Position numbers and translations under genes: made by a program. A DNA stretch of 64,000 nucleotides. It comes from Rubrivivax gelatinosus IL144. GTDB taxonomy: Bacteria > Pseudomonadota > Gammaproteobacteria > Burkholderiales > Burkholderiaceae_C. The notes beneath the pieces are model-generated. The model was not told the origin of the DNA, made no database searches, and saw only the letters and a program-made list of their open reading frames with translations. The stretch spans positions 3,968,001 through 4,032,000 of the forward strand of contig NC_017075.1 in NCBI RefSeq assembly GCF_000284255.1. The letters run 5' to 3'. Position 1 is the stretch's first letter. Every line of letters begins with the position of its first letter. Shown piece after piece: positions 42,536 through 50,634 of the stretch.

Positions 42536-44553
42536 TGAGCCGCCGCCGCCCCCGCGACGAGAGCACGCTGCCGCTGTTCGCCGACGAACCGGCGCCGCCG
42601 CCGGTCGTGGCCCCGCCGCCCGAACCGGCGCCCGACGCCGGCTGGGTCGAAGACCTGCCCGCCGACGCCCTGCCCGACCTCGACGTCTTCTTCGACGAAG
42701 ACGGCGGCGTGATCGACGTCGTGCCGGAGCCCGAGACGCCCGAAACGGCGGACGAGACGCCGGCCCGCCCCGAAACACCGGCCGAAGCGCTGGCCGCCGG
42801 GTTGGCAGCACACGTCGAGGCCTGGTCGCGCCGCCTCGGCGCCGAGGCCGACGATGCCCACGCCGCCGGCCGCGCCGCCGAAGCGCTGTCGCGTGCCACC
42901 GCGGCCGGCCACGTCTGCCTGATGCTGGACGAACTCGACGGCGAGCCCGGCGACTGGCGCGCCCGGCTCGAAGCTTCGTGTGTCGTCGGCCCGGCGCACG
43001 CGCCCGGCGCCGCGCCGCTGGTGCTCGACGCCGACGGCCGGCTCTACCTGCAGCGCGACTTCGACCACGAGCGCCGCCTCGCCGCACGGCTGAAGGCCGC
43101 GGCGCGGCCGGTGCCCGGCGCGCTGGACGCCGGCGCGCGTGCGCGGCTGGCCGAACTCTTCGCCGCCAACACCAGCACGGAGGAGGCGCCCGACTGGCAG
43201 CGGGCCGCCGCCGCGCTGGCGCTGCGCCAGCGTCTGGCGGTCATCAGCGGCGGCCCGGGCACCGGCAAGACGACGACCGTCGTCGCGCTGCTGGCCTGCC
43301 TGCTGGCCGACGACCCCGAGGCACGCATCGCGCTGGCCGCGCCCACCGGCAAGGCCGCGGCGCGCATGACCGAGGCGATCCGAGGGCGCGCCGCGCAGCT
43401 CCCCGAGGCGATCCGCGCGCGGCTGCCGCAGGAAGCGAGCACCGTGCACCGGCTGCTGCGCGCCGGCCCCGACGGCTTCTTCCACGGCGCCGAGCGTCCG
43501 CTGGCGATCGACGCGCTGGTCGTCGACGAAGCCTCGATGCTGGACCTGGCGCTGGCGCGCCGGCTGCTCGACGCGGTGCCGGCGCACGCGCGCATCGTGC
43601 TGCTCGGCGACAAGGACCAGCTCGCCGCGGTCGAGAGCGGCGCGGTCTTCGCCGAACTGAGCGCCGACACGACGCTGACGCCCGGCTGCCGGGCCGAGCT
43701 CGCCGCGGCTTGCGGCGTCAGCCCCCAGGCGCTGCGGCCGCCGCCGGCCGCCGCGCCGGCGCTCGCCGACAGCGTGGTCTGGTTCCGCCGCACCTTCCGT
43801 TTCGCCGCCGACTCGGGCATCGGCCGGCTGGCCACGCTGGTCAACGGCGGCCGCGCCGACGAGGCGCTGGCCTGGCTGGGCGCCGGCGGCGACGCTTCGG
43901 TGCAGTGGCTGGACGACCGCGGCGCCGAACCCGGCGCGGCGGTGCGCAACGCAATCGCCGCCGGCTTCGCGCCCTACGTCGACGCGCTGCGCCGCGACCC
44001 GCAGGACGCCGCCGCGGCGATGCGCGCCTTCGATGGCTTTCGTGTGCTCTGCGCGACACGCGACGGCGCACGCGGTGTCGCCGGCGTCAACGCGCTGGCC
44101 GCGGCCCAGCTGCGCCGCGCGCTCGGCGCCGCACCCGGCGCCTGGTACCCGGGCCGGCCGGTGATGGTGCGCCGCAACGACTACGTGCTGCGGCTGTTCA
44201 ACGGCGACATCGGCCTGGCGCTGCCCGACGCCCAGGGCCGGCTGGAAGTCGTGTTCCCGGCGCCCGGCGGCGGCTGGCGCCGCGTCGCGCCGGCGCGGCT
44301 GCCGCCGCACGACACGGCGTTCGGCATGACGGTGCACCAGTCGCAAGGCTCGGAGTTCACCGACCTGCTGCTGCTGATGCCCGATCGCCCGCTGCGCGCG
44401 CTGACGCGCGAACTGCTCTACACCGGCATCACACGCGCCCGCCAGCGTGTCACGCTGGCCGGCCCGGCCGCGGCGCTGTCGGCCGCGGTGCGTTCGCCGA
44501 CGCGGCGCCGCTCGGGCCTGGCCGCCCGCCTGCACGAACTCGACATCCCATGA
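42535..44553 (+). CDS. recD: Exodeoxyribonuclease V alpha subunit (RecD)
   Basis: A 672-residue 5'-3' SF1B helicase. Walker A G-G-P-G-T-G-K-T-T-T is at about residues 239-248, V-V-D-E-A-S-M-L-D and L-L-G-D-K-D-Q-L-A-A-V-E-S-G-A follow, and the C-terminal T-V-H-Q-S-Q-G-S-E-F and Y-T-G-I-T-R-A-R motifs are intact. The first 75 residues are an unusual Pro/Asp/Glu-rich extension ahead of the normal RecD N-terminus. It joins RecB and RecC; the start overlaps recB by one base (TGATG). Confidence 0.95.
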   Translation: MSRRRPRDESTLPLFADEPAPPPVVAPPPEPAPDAGWVEDLPADALPDLDVFFDEDGGVIDVVPEPETPETADETPARPETPAEALAAGLAAHVEAWSRRLGAEADDAHAAGRAAEALSRATAAGHVCLMLDELDGEPGDWRARLEASCVVGPAHAPGAAPLVLDADGRLYLQRDFDHERRLAARLKAAARPVPGALDAGARARLAELFAANTSTEEAPDWQRAAAALALRQRLAVISGGPGTGKTTTVVALLACLLADDPEARIALAAPTGKAAARMTEAIRGRAAQLPEAIRARLPQEASTVHRLLRAGPDGFFHGAERPLAIDALVVDEASMLDLALARRLLDAVPAHARIVLLGDKDQLAAVESGAVFAELSADTTLTPGCRAELAAACGVSPQALRPPPAAAPALADSVVWFRRTFRFAADSGIGRLATLVNGGRADEALAWLGAGGDASVQWLDDRGAEPGAAVRNAIAAGFAPYVDALRRDPQDAAAAMRAFDGFRVLCATRDGARGVAGVNALAAAQLRRALGAAPGAWYPGRPVMVRRNDYVLRLFNGDIGLALPDAQGRLEVVFPAPGGGWRRVAPARLPPHDTAFGMTVHQSQGSEFTDLLLLMPDRPLRALTRELLYTGITRARQRVTLAGPAAALSAAVRSPTRRRSGLAARLHELDIP

Positions 44554-45656
44554 CCACGCTGATCCACACCGCCGACTGGCAGATCGGCCGCCAGTACGGC
44601 GGCTTCGAACCCGAGGACGCCGCGGCGCTGGCCGACGCACGTTTCGCCGCCGTCGAGCGCATCGCGCGCCTGGCCGCCGACGAGCAGGCCGACGCGGTGC
44701 TCGTCGCCGGCGACGTCTTCGACGCGCAAGGCGTCTCGGCACGCACGATCCGCCGCCTGTTCAACGCGATGGAGCCCTTCGCCGGCCGCTGGGTGCTGAT
44801 CCCCGGCAACCACGACGCCGCGCTGGCCGAAGGCGTGTGGCGCCACGCACTGCGCCTGGGTGTCGTGCCGGCGAACGTGAAGCTGGCGCTGGAGCCCGGC
44901 GTCGTCGAACTGCCCGAGCAGCGCGCCGCGGTGCTGTGCGCGCCGCTGACCCAGCGCCACACCTACACCGACCTCACCGAGCCCTTCGACGGCTGGACCA
45001 CGCCCGAAGGCTGGCTGCGCCTGGGGCTGGCGCACGGCGCGGTGCAAGGCCTGCTGGCCGAGGACATCGACTCGGCCAACCCGATCGCGCCGGATCGCGC
45101 CGAACGTGCGCGCCTGGACTACCTGGCGCTGGGCGACTGGCACGGCGCCAAACGCATCGGCGAACGCTGCTGGTACGCCGGCACGCCCGAGCAGGACCGT
45201 TTCAAGGACAACGGCGCCGGCCAGGTGCTGCGTGTGCGCATCGCCGGCCCCGGCGCCGTGCCCGAGGTCGAGGCGCTGCCGCTGGGCCGCCACCGCTGGC
45301 GCACGCTGGAGCGCCGGCTGGCCGTGCCGTCCGACGTCGAGGCGCTGGTCGCCGAACTCGCCGCCTGCGGCGCCGACGAGGTGCTGCAGCTGACACTCGC
45401 CGGCACGCTGGACCTGGCCGGCCGCGCCCGCCTGGACGAAGCGATTGCTGCCGCCGAAGCGCGGGTGCGTGCGCTGCGCTGCGAGCGCAGCGGCCTGCGT
45501 CTGGCGCCGACCGCCGAAGACCTGGCCGCGCTGCACGCCGACGGTTATCTCGGCGAGGTGCTGGCCGAGCTGCGCGAGGCCGACGGCCCGGTCGAGCAGG
45601 AGGCGCTGGCCGTGCTCGCCGGCCTGCTGGCCGGGCGCGAGGAGGCCGCGGCATGA
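44550..45656 (+). CDS. SbcD/Mre11-like (YhaO-type) metallophosphoesterase nuclease
   Basis: A 368-residue DNA exonuclease-type phosphoesterase. Metal-binding motifs in order: H-T-A-D-W-Q-I-G-R (residues 6-14), A-G-D-V-F-D-A, P-G-N-H-D-A, and L-G-D-W-H-G-A. This arrangement is closer to the YhaO subgroup than to classical SbcD, which has a G-H-x-H ending. It overlaps recD (ATGA) and the SbcC-like gene (ATGA), so it is produced with RecBCD. It is expected to nick or resect DNA ends together with its ATPase partner. Confidence 0.88.
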   Translation: MTTLIHTADWQIGRQYGGFEPEDAAALADARFAAVERIARLAADEQADAVLVAGDVFDAQGVSARTIRRLFNAMEPFAGRWVLIPGNHDAALAEGVWRHALRLGVVPANVKLALEPGVVELPEQRAAVLCAPLTQRHTYTDLTEPFDGWTTPEGWLRLGLAHGAVQGLLAEDIDSANPIAPDRAERARLDYLALGDWHGAKRIGERCWYAGTPEQDRFKDNGAGQVLRVRIAGPGAVPEVEALPLGRHRWRTLERRLAVPSDVEALVAELAACGADEVLQLTLAGTLDLAGRARLDEAIAAAEARVRALRCERSGLRLAPTAEDLAALHADGYLGEVLAELREADGPVEQEALAVLAGLLAGREEAAA

Positions 45657-48286
45657 AGCTCACCCGGCTGCGTGTCGCCGAGCTGCGGCGTTTCCGCGAC
45701 CCCTTCGAGATCACCGGCTTCGCACCCGGCCTGAACGTATTCGCCGCACCCAACGAGAGCGGCAAGAGCACGCTGGTGCGCGCCATCCGCGCCGCCTTCT
45801 TCGAGCGCCACCGCTCCAGCGGCGCCGAAGACCTGCGGCCCTGGGGCGACTCGGCCGCGGCGCCGACCGTCGAACTGGACTTCACGCTCGGCGGCACCGA
45901 CTACCGCCTGACGAAGAGCTTTCTGCAGAAGAAACGCTGCGAACTGGTCGCCGGGGCGCGGCGCTGGGAAGGCGCCGAGGCCGAGGACCACCTGGCCGAG
46001 CTGCTGGGTTTCGAGTTCGCCTCGCGCGGCGCGAGCGACGAGAAGCACTGGGGCATCCCCGGGCTGCTGTGGGTGGAACAGGGCACGACGCAGACCATCG
46101 AAGGGCCGGTGGAACACGCCGCGGCGCATCTGCAGCGGGCACTGAACGCCTCGCTCGGCGAGGTCGCGGCGACCGGCGGCGACGAGGTGCTGGACCGTGT
46201 GCGCCTGCTGCGCCGCGAGCTGCTGACCGCCACCGGCCGGCCGACCGGCGCGCTGGCCGAGGCCCAGCGCGCCGCCGAAGAGAGCGCCGAGCGTGTCGCC
46301 GAGACCGAAGCCGCGGTGCACCGCCACGCCGAGCAGGTCGACCGGCTCAAGCGCCTGCGCGACGAACACGAGGCCGAGACACGCGAGGCGCCGTGGAAGG
46401 CCTTGCGTCAGCAGCTCGCCCAGGCCGAAGAGGCGCTGGCCGCCGCCGACGGCCTGCAGCGCGAGCACGAAGCCGCCGCCGCGACGCTGCGCCAGGCCGA
46501 CGGTCTGGCCGGGCTGCTGCGCCAGCAGATCGCCGACGAAGCCCGGCGCCAGCAGGAACTGGCGACCCGCGAGAACACACGCGCCCAGGCCCGGCACCGC
46601 CACGAAGCCGCGGCCGGCGCCGAAGCCGTCGCCCGCCAGGCGCTGGCCGCCGCCGAGACCCGCTTCGCCGCCGCGCGCGCGGCGCTGGCGCTGGCACGCC
46701 AGGAGCAGACCCGCGCCCAGCTCGGCCGCGACCTCGCCGCCGCCCGCCAGGCCGCCGACAGCGCCGCCGCGACACTCGAACGCGCGCGCGCCGAAGCTCA
46801 GCGCGCCGCCGCGCTGCGCCGCGAGGCCGAGGCGCTGGCCGTGCCGCCCGCCGAGCTGAAGACGCTGCGCCAGCAGAGCCAGCGCCTGCACGAACTCGGC
46901 ATCCGCCAGGACGCGGTCGCCACCCGGCTGGCCTTCGAGCTGCAGGCCGACGCCGGCGTTGCGCTCGACGGCGCGCCGCTCGTGGGCCAGGGCGAACGCC
47001 GGCTGACCCAGGCCGCGACGCTGTCGCTGCCCGGCGGCACGATCACCGTCGTGCCCGGCGGCGAAGACCTGGCGGCGCTGGTGCGTGAACACGCCCGCCT
47101 AGCCGACGAACGTGCCGCCTTGCTGCAGCGCCTGGGGCTGGCCTCGGCCGACGAGGCCGAAGCGCGCGCCGCGGCGCATGCGCTGAAGTCGCAGGAAGCC
47201 GCCGGCGCCAGCCAGGCGCTGGCGCTGCTGGCGCCGCACGGGCTGGACGCGCTGGAAGCCGAGCTGTCGCGCGCCCAGGCGCGCCGCGCCGAAGCCGAAC
47301 AGGCGCTGGCCGCGCTACCGCCGGCGCCCGCGGCCGCAGCGCCGGCCGTCGCCAGCGCCGAGGCCGAAGCCACGGCGGCCGAACAGGCGCGTGCCGAGGC
47401 CGCGCGCCAGGCCGAGGCGCGCCAGCGCGAACGTGCCACCGCCGAAGCCGAGCACCAGGCCGCCGAACGTGAGCACCAGGCGCTGGCCGCGGCGCTGGCC
47501 GACCCGGCGCGCGCCGAAGCCCAGCGCCGCCAGCAGCTCGCGCTGGCCGACGCCCAGGCCCAGCAGGCCGCGGCGCAGGCGCGGCTGGAAGCAGTGCAGA
47601 CACGCATCGCCGCCGCGCGCCCGGACATCCTGCGCCAGGACGTCGAGCGCCTGCGCCGCAGCGCCGACGAGGCCGAACGCGCCCACCGCGCCCGCGAACT
47701 CGAAGTCGCGCGCCTGGCCGCCGAGCTCGCCGCCGTCGGCGCGCAAGGCCTGGACGAACAGCTGGCCGGTGAACGCGCCGCCGCCGGACACGCCGCGCGC
47801 CGCCGCGACGAGCTGCAGCGCCGCGCCGACGCACTGGACCTGCTGGCCACCAAGCTCGAAGCCCGCCGCCAGGCGCTGACGCGCCGGTTGCAGGCACCGC
47901 TGCAGAAACACCTGGACCACTACGCCTCGCTGCTGTTCCCGGCCGGGCGGCTGGAAGTCGGCGAGAGCCTGCGCCCCGAGGTGCTGGCGCGGCCCGGATT
48001 ACGCGGCGAGGAGCGCGGCGCCTTCGAGACGCTGTCCTTCGGCGCGCGCGAGCAGCTCGGCCTGGTCTGCCGGCTGGCCTACGCCGACCTGCTGCGCGAA
48101 GCCGGGCGGCCGACGCTGGTGATCCTCGACGACGCGCTGGTGCACACCGACGCCGAGCGCCTGGAGCGCATGAAACGCATCGTCTTCGACGCCGCGCAGC
48201 GCCACCAGCTGCTGGTCTTCAGCTGCCACCCGGCGCAGTGGCGCGACCTGGGCGTGCCGGTGCGGCGGCTGGACACGGCGGGCTGA
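45653..48286 (+). CDS. SbcC/Rad50-like (YhaN-type) ATPase without zinc hook
   Basis: An 877-residue SMC-like ATPase. Walker A is P-N-E-S-G-K-S-T (residues 33-40); the C-terminal ABC part has F-E-T-L-S-F-G-A-R-E-Q-L (signature) and T-L-V-I-L-D-D-A-L-V-H-T-D (Walker B). The middle is a very long Ala/Glu/Arg/Gln coiled coil. I find no C-x-x-C zinc hook at the apex, as in YhaN-type proteins and unlike classical SbcC/Rad50. It pairs with the upstream phosphoesterase. End of the translationally coupled run that starts at recC. Confidence 0.87.
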   Translation: MKLTRLRVAELRRFRDPFEITGFAPGLNVFAAPNESGKSTLVRAIRAAFFERHRSSGAEDLRPWGDSAAAPTVELDFTLGGTDYRLTKSFLQKKRCELVAGARRWEGAEAEDHLAELLGFEFASRGASDEKHWGIPGLLWVEQGTTQTIEGPVEHAAAHLQRALNASLGEVAATGGDEVLDRVRLLRRELLTATGRPTGALAEAQRAAEESAERVAETEAAVHRHAEQVDRLKRLRDEHEAETREAPWKALRQQLAQAEEALAAADGLQREHEAAAATLRQADGLAGLLRQQIADEARRQQELATRENTRAQARHRHEAAAGAEAVARQALAAAETRFAAARAALALARQEQTRAQLGRDLAAARQAADSAAATLERARAEAQRAAALRREAEALAVPPAELKTLRQQSQRLHELGIRQDAVATRLAFELQADAGVALDGAPLVGQGERRLTQAATLSLPGGTITVVPGGEDLAALVREHARLADERAALLQRLGLASADEAEARAAAHALKSQEAAGASQALALLAPHGLDALEAELSRAQARRAEAEQALAALPPAPAAAAPAVASAEAEATAAEQARAEAARQAEARQRERATAEAEHQAAEREHQALAAALADPARAEAQRRQQLALADAQAQQAAAQARLEAVQTRIAAARPDILRQDVERLRRSADEAERAHRARELEVARLAAELAAVGAQGLDEQLAGERAAAGHAARRRDELQRRADALDLLATKLEARRQALTRRLQAPLQKHLDHYASLLFPAGRLEVGESLRPEVLARPGLRGEERGAFETLSFGAREQLGLVCRLAYADLLREAGRPTLVILDDALVHTDAERLERMKRIVFDAAQRHQLLVFSCHPAQWRDLGVPVRRLDTAG

Positions 48287-48290
48287 GACG

Positions 48291-49253
48291 ATGTCCCTGC
48301 CCCCGCTGTCGCACCACGAGATCCTGGCGCTGGTCGCGCCGCTGTCGCGCCGCGGCTGCCGCGTCGATCTGGCGGCCAGCGACCGCCTCGCGCGCCGCCT
48401 GGTCTTCCGCGCTGCCGAGCACGCGGCCACCGAGTCGCTGCCGGCGATCCACGACCAGCTCGAACTCGATTGCAGCGCCGAAGGCCGCTTCAGGTTGGCG
48501 CGCGTGCTGACGATGGCCGGCGCACGCGCCCGGCTCGAAGCCGCCGGCGCCGACGCCGGCGAGCTGCACGACCGGCTGATGGCCGTCGCGCCGCAGCGCG
48601 CCTTCAGCGCCGGCGAGGGCTGGACCGTGGCGCGCGACTACGCGGTCGACGGCGACGGCGAAGACGGCCTGGTGCTGCAACGCGGCGTCGCGCGCATCGC
48701 CGGCGTGCTGACGCTGACGCTGGCGCTGCCGGCGGTGCGCCGCATGTCGGCCGAGCTGACGCTGGCGGCCACCGGCGGCCACGAGCTGGAGCTGCCCGAA
48801 GACCTGCTCGCGGTGCTGGGCTGGAACTGGGCGCCGCTGGCGCGCAAGCCCGGCGGCTGGGAGAGCCGGCTGCGCGTGCCGGGCAGCATCGCCCAGCGTT
48901 GCCGGCGCGCCGAGGCCGAGCTGGACCGCGCCGCCGCCCACCTGGCGCAGACGCTGGCCGAGCCGCCGGCGCGATATCACGAACGCCTGGCCGCAGCGCG
49001 CTGGGTCGCGGCCTTCCGGCGCGCGATCCCGTCGCTGACCGCGGTGGCGCTGGTCGCCACCGTCGCGCTGATGCCGCACGGCGGCGACGACCGGCGCGAG
49101 CCGGGGCTGTGGTTCGTGCTCTACCACCTGCCGACGCTGGTGCTGGCGCTCAGCTTCTGCGTGCAGGAGATGCCGCGTTTCGAGATCCCGCCGCTGCCGC
49201 GGCGTTCGGCGGCGGCCGACTGGCGGCGCGCGCCGCGGCCGGCGCGCGCCTGA
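48291..49253 (+). CDS. Hypothetical protein with C-terminal membrane segments
   Basis: A 320-residue protein beginning 4 bases after the SbcC-like stop, so probably in the same transcript. Residues 1 to about 240 are soluble; it opens M-S-L-P-P-L-S-H-H-E-I-L-A-L-V-A-P-L-S-R-R-G-C-R-V-D-L-A-A-S-D-R. Two hydrophobic segments follow (about 246-262 and 275-293), then a short Pro/Arg tail. No family is recognised. Possibly an accessory factor of the neighbouring repair genes, but nothing in the sequence shows it. Confidence 0.75.
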   Translation: MSLPPLSHHEILALVAPLSRRGCRVDLAASDRLARRLVFRAAEHAATESLPAIHDQLELDCSAEGRFRLARVLTMAGARARLEAAGADAGELHDRLMAVAPQRAFSAGEGWTVARDYAVDGDGEDGLVLQRGVARIAGVLTLTLALPAVRRMSAELTLAATGGHELELPEDLLAVLGWNWAPLARKPGGWESRLRVPGSIAQRCRRAEAELDRAAAHLAQTLAEPPARYHERLAAARWVAAFRRAIPSLTAVALVATVALMPHGGDDRREPGLWFVLYHLPTLVLALSFCVQEMPRFEIPPLPRRSAAADWRRAPRPARA

Positions 49254-49254
49254 A

Positions 49255-49611
49255 TCAGCGCCCGGTCGTCGGCGCCGACGCCGCCGAACCGCGGCCGCGA
49301 GGCGTCATCGCCTTGTCGGCCGGGCTGCCGACCCCCGGCGGCTGGCCGGGCGTCGAGCCGGTCGAGGGGTCGGCCGGCATCGTCGACATGTCGCCGGGCT
49401 GGGTCCCCGGCACGCCGCTGGCCGGCACCGCGGCCTTGTTGCCGTCGCTGGAGGTGGCGCCGGGCGGCAGCGTCGACGGCGTCGTCTCGCTGCCCTGGCG
49501 CTGGCCGGTGGCGGCAGGGTCGGTGGCGTCGCCGGCCGGGGCCTGGGCGGCGGCCAGCGACGTGGCGGTGGCCAAAGCGGCCAGCAGGGCGGCTGCATGA
49601 AGTCGGGTCAT
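49255..49611 (-). CDS. Small secreted low-complexity protein
   Basis: A 118-residue product with a signal peptide (M-T-R-L-H-A-A-A-L-L-A-A-L-A-T-A-T-S-L-A-A-A-Q-A). The mature part is disordered, rich in Pro, Gly, Ser, Thr and Ala (S-T-L-P-P-G-A-T-S-S-D, S-T-G-S-T-P-G-Q-P-P-G-V-G). It has no Cys. A function cannot be assigned; such proteins are common periplasmic or envelope proteins in this group. GGAGA precedes the ATG. Its stop is one base from the stop of the convergent upstream gene. Confidence 0.7.
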   Translation of the reverse strand: MTRLHAAALLAALATATSLAAAQAPAGDATDPAATGQRQGSETTPSTLPPGATSSDGNKAAVPASGVPGTQPGDMSTMPADPSTGSTPGQPPGVGSPADKAMTPRGRGSAASAPTTGR

Positions 49612-49701
49612 CGTCGTCTCCTCGTGTCCGCGGTCGAGCGCGGGGCCCCGGCGCGGCAACCCGCGTTCCGCCCTCGGGCACGCCGCCTGCCGGCGGCCGC
49701 C

Positions 49702-50634
49702 ATGTCCGCGCGCCCGATCGCCTCGCTGTCGCTGGGATTCGGTCTCGTCAGCATCCCGGTGCAGCTGTTCTCCGCCGCCGAGCCCTCGGCCGGCGTGCGC
49801 CTGCACCTGCTGGCGCCCGACGGCACGCGCGTGCGCCAGCAGTACGTCTCGGAGAAGAGCGGCAAGCGCGTCGAGCGCCGCGAGATGGTCAAGGGCTACG
49901 AGTTCGAGAAGGACCGCTACGTCGTCTTCACGCCCGACGAACTGCACGAACTCGACGAGCACGACGACCCGGCGATCGACATCGTCGCCTTCGTGCCGGC
50001 CGACGCGGTGGACCCGCTGTACGTCGACAAGGCCTGGCTGCTGGCACCCGACAAACGCGGCGGCAAGCCTTATGCGCTGCTGCGCGAGGCGATGCGCGAG
50101 ACCGGCCGCTGCGCGCTGGCGCGCTGGACCTTCCGCGGCAAGCAGTCGGTGGTGCTGGTGCGGCCGCTGGACGAAGGCCTGGTGCTGCACACCCTGCTCT
50201 ACGCCGACGAGGTGCGCCGCCCGGCCGACCTGGGCATCGCGCCGCTGGCGGTATCCAAGGCCGAGCTGCAGCTCGCGCGCCAGCTGATCGGCCAGATCTC
50301 GCAGGACCGTTACGACCCGGCGCAGTTCCACGACGAGGAGCGCCAGCGCATCCAGGCGGCGATCGAACGCAAGATCGCCGGCCGCCAGGTCGTCGAGCAG
50401 GCACCGCACGAGGAGCGCAGCGGCGCCCAGGTCATCGACCTGATGGACGCGCTGCGCGCAAGCCTGGGGCCGCGCGGCGCCAAGGCCGCGCCCGCGTCGA
50501 AGACGGCGGCCGGGCCGCGGCCTCAGGCGCGCAAGGCGCGCGACAGCAGCAGCACCGGCAGCAGGCCGACGGCGACGATGGCCAGCGAGGGCAAGGCCGC
50601 CTCGGCCAGGCGCTCGTCGCGCGCGAAGTTGTAG
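49702..50634 (+). CDS. ku: Non-homologous end-joining protein Ku
   Basis: A 310-residue bacterial Ku that binds DNA ends as a ring-shaped dimer. The start M-S-A-R-P-I-A-S-L-S-L-G-F-G-L-V-S-I-P-V-Q-L-F matches the family, followed by Y-V-S-E-K-S-G-K-R-V-E-R-R-E-M-V-K-G-Y-E-F and the ring core up to about residue 265. The last 45 residues are a basic tail (K-A-R-D-S-S-S-T-G-S-R...A-A-S-A-R-R-S-S-R-A-K-L). No ligD is in the window. The final 112 bases overlap, on the opposite strand, the 3' end of the iron permease gene. The tail may thus have arisen by read-through into that gene. Confidence 0.95.
   Translation: MSARPIASLSLGFGLVSIPVQLFSAAEPSAGVRLHLLAPDGTRVRQQYVSEKSGKRVERREMVKGYEFEKDRYVVFTPDELHELDEHDDPAIDIVAFVPADAVDPLYVDKAWLLAPDKRGGKPYALLREAMRETGRCALARWTFRGKQSVVLVRPLDEGLVLHTLLYADEVRRPADLGIAPLAVSKAELQLARQLIGQISQDRYDPAQFHDEERQRIQAAIERKIAGRQVVEQAPHEERSGAQVIDLMDALRASLGPRGAKAAPASKTAAGPRPQARKARDSSSTGSRPTATMASEGKAASARRSSRAKL

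Noticed and set aside
37487..43087. Very long minus-strand open frame (1866 codons) opposite recC and recB
   Set aside because: It is a shadow of the high third-position GC of recC/recB; the translation is low-complexity R/G/A/Q-rich with no domain, while the plus frames contain all RecB/RecC motifs.
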